Origin: Limnanthes douglasii subsp. nivea | Taxonomy: Eukaryota; Streptophyta; Magnoliopsida; Brassicales; Limnanthaceae | Length of the DNA: 64,000 nucleotides | Reading direction: 5' to 3' | Assembly (NCBI GenBank): GCA_036936605.1 | Contig: JAUPFV010000002.1 | Location: forward strand, 195,261,273-195,325,272 | In this document: positions 61,660 through 64,000 of the stretch, one piece after another | How the letters are laid out: the number at the start of each line of letters is the position of its first letter | How positions within the stretch are numbered: the first letter of the stretch is position 1 | Notes under the pieces: generated by a model | The model's input: the letters and a program-made list of their open reading frames with translations, nothing else | Database searches by the model: none | What the model was told of the DNA's origin: nothing | Position numbers and translations under genes: made by a program

Positions 61660-62640
61660 ATTGTATATAATAAGACTTTGTGAAAACACATCAATACAAT
61701 TGACAAAATATACATACAACTCACAAAATAAAATAATTTTTTTAAAATCCACTTGTAATTTTTAGATGAAAAAAACTCTTAACCCTTTAAATATGATATC
61801 CAACCTATATTATTTTTGTTAAGACTACCTTGTCAGGTAGCCAACAACACATAAATATTCATATTACCCATAATTACGTACTTCAAACGTAAATCAACTA
61901 TGTTCGGACAATATTATTCGTACCAATAATACATTGCCAAGTCGTCGGTGGCATGCAACAATTAGCTACCTACTTCAAACACAATTGGACAATATTTAGA
62001 CCCAATCCAATATTTTAATTTAGTTTTTAAATTATTATTTTATCATAATGGTGCAAAAATAATTAAAATCTAAAACATAATTAATTATTTACTTGATTAA
62101 CGGAAAGATAAGCTTTTTTTTTGTTTGTGAGGATCAATTGTGATCGGCCTAAACGTAAATCATAAATCCGGTCCACCCATAAAATCAAAACATAAAACAT
62201 ATTTTTCTTTGAAACAATAGTCATACAGACTTATCTTACAGGTATAGAAAGTAGAGTAGGATGGACGAAAAACGATTTGGGCCCGATAGATCATTTACCT
62301 GGCAATTACATTAGGAAAATAAGAAAGAACAAAAAAGTCCGGTACTTTGCTGCTGTTCACGAGCTTAGTGGACCAGCTTTGGTGTTGGCTTGTTCAGTCA
62401 ACCGCCCGACATAAATGTAAAGATGGCAAGTCAATGATACAAGTCAACCGAAGATGGAAGTTTGCAAAATGGAAATTGAAGTATGTGGTACCAAAAAAAA
62501 CACCTTTTATGGTTCTCTTACTTTACCTTTTCACTTACTTTATGCAGGGTTAACTTCAACAAATGTATACGTGAGAATTGGTAAACGATAGTTATAAATT
62601 AAACACTTTTAAGTTGTAAGGTAGACGATCGAGTTAAGAG
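61660..62640. other. Unassigned stretch
   Basis: AT-rich, with no recognised motif. It may include the outer part of the MULE relic on the left and the end of the next LINE on the right. Confidence 0.4.
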
Positions 62641-62659
62641 TATATAAATTAGAGATGAA

Positions 62660-62817
62660 ACGGGATGATTAGGTCTCTGCATAATTATTTGTGAAGTTTT
62701 AGTTGAAACTTTTTTCTTTAAGCTTTCTTCTCTAATCAACGGGATGATTAGGTCTCTGCATAATCATTTGTGAAGTTTTAGTTGAAACTTTTTTCTTTAA
62801 GCTTTCTTCTCTAATCA
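62660..62817. repeat. 79-bp tandem duplication
   Basis: 62660-62738 and 62739-62817 are identical but for one base (ATAATTATT against ATAATCATT). The unit starts ACGGGATGATTAGGTC. It lies in the 3' untranslated part of a minus-strand LINE. Confidence 0.95.
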
Positions 62818-63129
62818 ACCGTTGTTTTTGTTTTCTTTGTTGATTCACACAAAACATATTTGAAAAAAATGATAAGTTAGGTGTTTTGCCAACTTGAAAT
62901 GTTAGTGATATAACAAATAACGAGGTTAGTAATAAGTTACTCTCCATTTTCGAATTTAAGATATCGTACTCCTAAGTTTTCTCAGAAAAGAATAGCTTGA
63001 AGCTGAGAAGGAATTTGATTATCAATAAAATTGCAGTTTTTTTAAAATTTAAGGTAGCATTTGCTATCCAATCAGCAACATAGTTTTGCTGTATTTTCTT
63101 GATTGTCATTGAAGATATAATTAATTTTC

Positions 63130-63239
63130 TGCAGAAAATTATAATTGCAAACAAATACCAAGGTGCAAACCTAGTTGCTAATGTTGCAGAAAATTATAAT
63201 TGCAAACAAATACCAAGGTGCAAACCTAGTTGCTAATGT
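63130..63239. repeat. 55-bp perfect tandem duplication inside LINE RNase H
   Basis: 63130-63184 equals 63185-63239. The unit starts TGCAGAAAATTATAATTGC. As 55 is not a multiple of three it breaks the RNase H frame. Confidence 0.95.
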
Positions 63240-64000
63240 TTCAAACGTGACACTAGAATCAATCTCTATGTCTACATTAGTTAGCCTCATTTCTTTGTAC
63301 ATATTTAAATCATCTTAAAGATCTCTAGGCTCAGCCATGAAAGGGTTTTGCTTTCCATATAATAAACCATAAGAATTTATTGCCTTGAGAATTTCTAATT
63401 AAGAAGTGAATTTAATTTTATTATGTTTTCTCTTGAAGGAATTCATTTATTATATAAAGCTTTACTAATTATTAGTATTATGATTAAAATAGTTGAGAGT
63501 GTGAGCTGTTTTTAAGTCCACATAGCATAGTTTTTCTTAAAGCAAACCAACATAGTCTAATTTACTAACATTAGTTTAACTTTTTCTTTAATGATTTCTG
63601 AAGAGATTGATATGCTTTTGTATTTAGATTTGTTTCCTCATCCCCAAATGGACCAATAGATGATAGATGGGAGAATCATTCTTACATGAGCTTTCTTCTT
63701 GGTTATAATATCCAACAACTGATTAAATGATTAAAAGTCATGTGTTTGCCAATTATTGTTCCAAAGAAGCCTACAAAGTATTTCCATACTTCCCATGTGA
63801 TGTTACATTGAACAAACACGTGTTTAATGGATTCTATATTGTTACAAAATTGACATTTTGAAACAATGTTAAAGTTTTTCTTATGAAGGACAATGTCAAC
63901 TGATATAAGGACTTTAAGAGTTCTCGAAAGAGTGAATGAACACTTCTTTGGAGTGATTTGATTCTATATGTTGTTATCTAGAATTGATTTAATGTTATTT

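Larger units (their letters stand above)
62660..64000 (-). mobile_element. 3' part of a LINE, continuing past the window
   Basis: Minus strand from the window edge: zf-RVT (CQFCNNIESIKHVFVQCNITWEVWKYF near 63860-63770), then RNase H (NMYKEMRLTNVDIEIDSSV near 63310-63255; QQNYVADWIANATLNF near 63090-63050), ending near 62972, with an untranslated 3' part below. The reading frame is interrupted by the 55-bp duplication. It belongs to the same general LINE type as 30731-35665 but is clearly different in sequence. Confidence 0.75.

Noticed and set aside
1..64000. tRNA genes, CRISPR arrays and bacterial-type operons
   Set aside because: No cloverleaf or box sequences, no regularly spaced repeat-spacer pattern, and the content is plant nuclear DNA. 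The TGGTATCAGA at 5338 is a retrotransposon PBS, not a tRNA gene.

Overview
This window is repeat-rich, AT-rich nuclear DNA from a flowering plant. I read it as a eudicot with a large, transposon-dense genome, but I cannot name the species. The evidence is the plant retrotransposon lineages (Ty3/gypsy Tat type and CRM-like chromovirus), plant LINEs, MULE, CACTA and possible hAT elements, a plant RABA5-type Rab GTPase with one intron, and a piece of plant 25S rRNA. Only one gene looks intact and functional: the Rab gene at 27946-29663 on the minus strand.

Layout. 1-11903: 3' part of a Tat-lineage gypsy element. Its RNase H and integrase lie on the plus strand, followed by a 36-37 bp repeat array and an antisense additional ORF on the minus strand. 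A complete CRM-like LTR element (4814-10302, 5-bp target duplication) is inserted inside that antisense ORF, and the outer 3' LTR follows at about 11623-11903. 11904-14180: non-coding, with a 32-bp echo of the outer LTR and a TA microsatellite. 14243-16076: a 5'-truncated LINE chimera flanked by a perfect 62-bp direct repeat. 16139-22310: decayed, largely unidentifiable sequence. 22683-23045: 25S rRNA fragment. 23600-25020: decayed Tat fragment. 25703-25917: array of hairpin-forming units of about 54 bp. 26339-27403: non-autonomous MULE with TIRs and a 9-bp target duplication.

27946-29663: RABA5-like gene. 30274-35665: a long minus-strand LINE with a second copy of its 3' end beside it. 36000-36215: hAT-like terminus. 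36750-41330: very decayed Tat element with a 490-bp tandem repeat in its 3' part. 41977-48614: minus-strand Tat element with LTR, gag, protease and RT/RNase H, whose RT/RNase H part is tandemly duplicated; no integrase is visible. 48615-50950: featureless. 51000-53000: probable LINE relic. 54000-57258: CACTA-type element carrying intron-containing pieces of an organellar M3 oligopeptidase gene. 57262-60400: mostly unassigned, with degenerate repeats and a few exon-like ORFs. 60400-61654: MULE transposase relic on the minus strand. 62660-64000: 3' end of another minus-strand LINE with two tandem micro-duplications, running off the window.

The genes do not form pathways. The Rab gene serves vesicle traffic; everything else is selfish DNA in various stages of decay, with nesting, gene-fragment capture and local duplication as the main processes. 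I saw no convincing new system. The points most worth checking are the interrupted antisense ORF, the gene capture by the CACTA element, the LINE chimera with its very long flanking repeat, and the hairpin-unit array.
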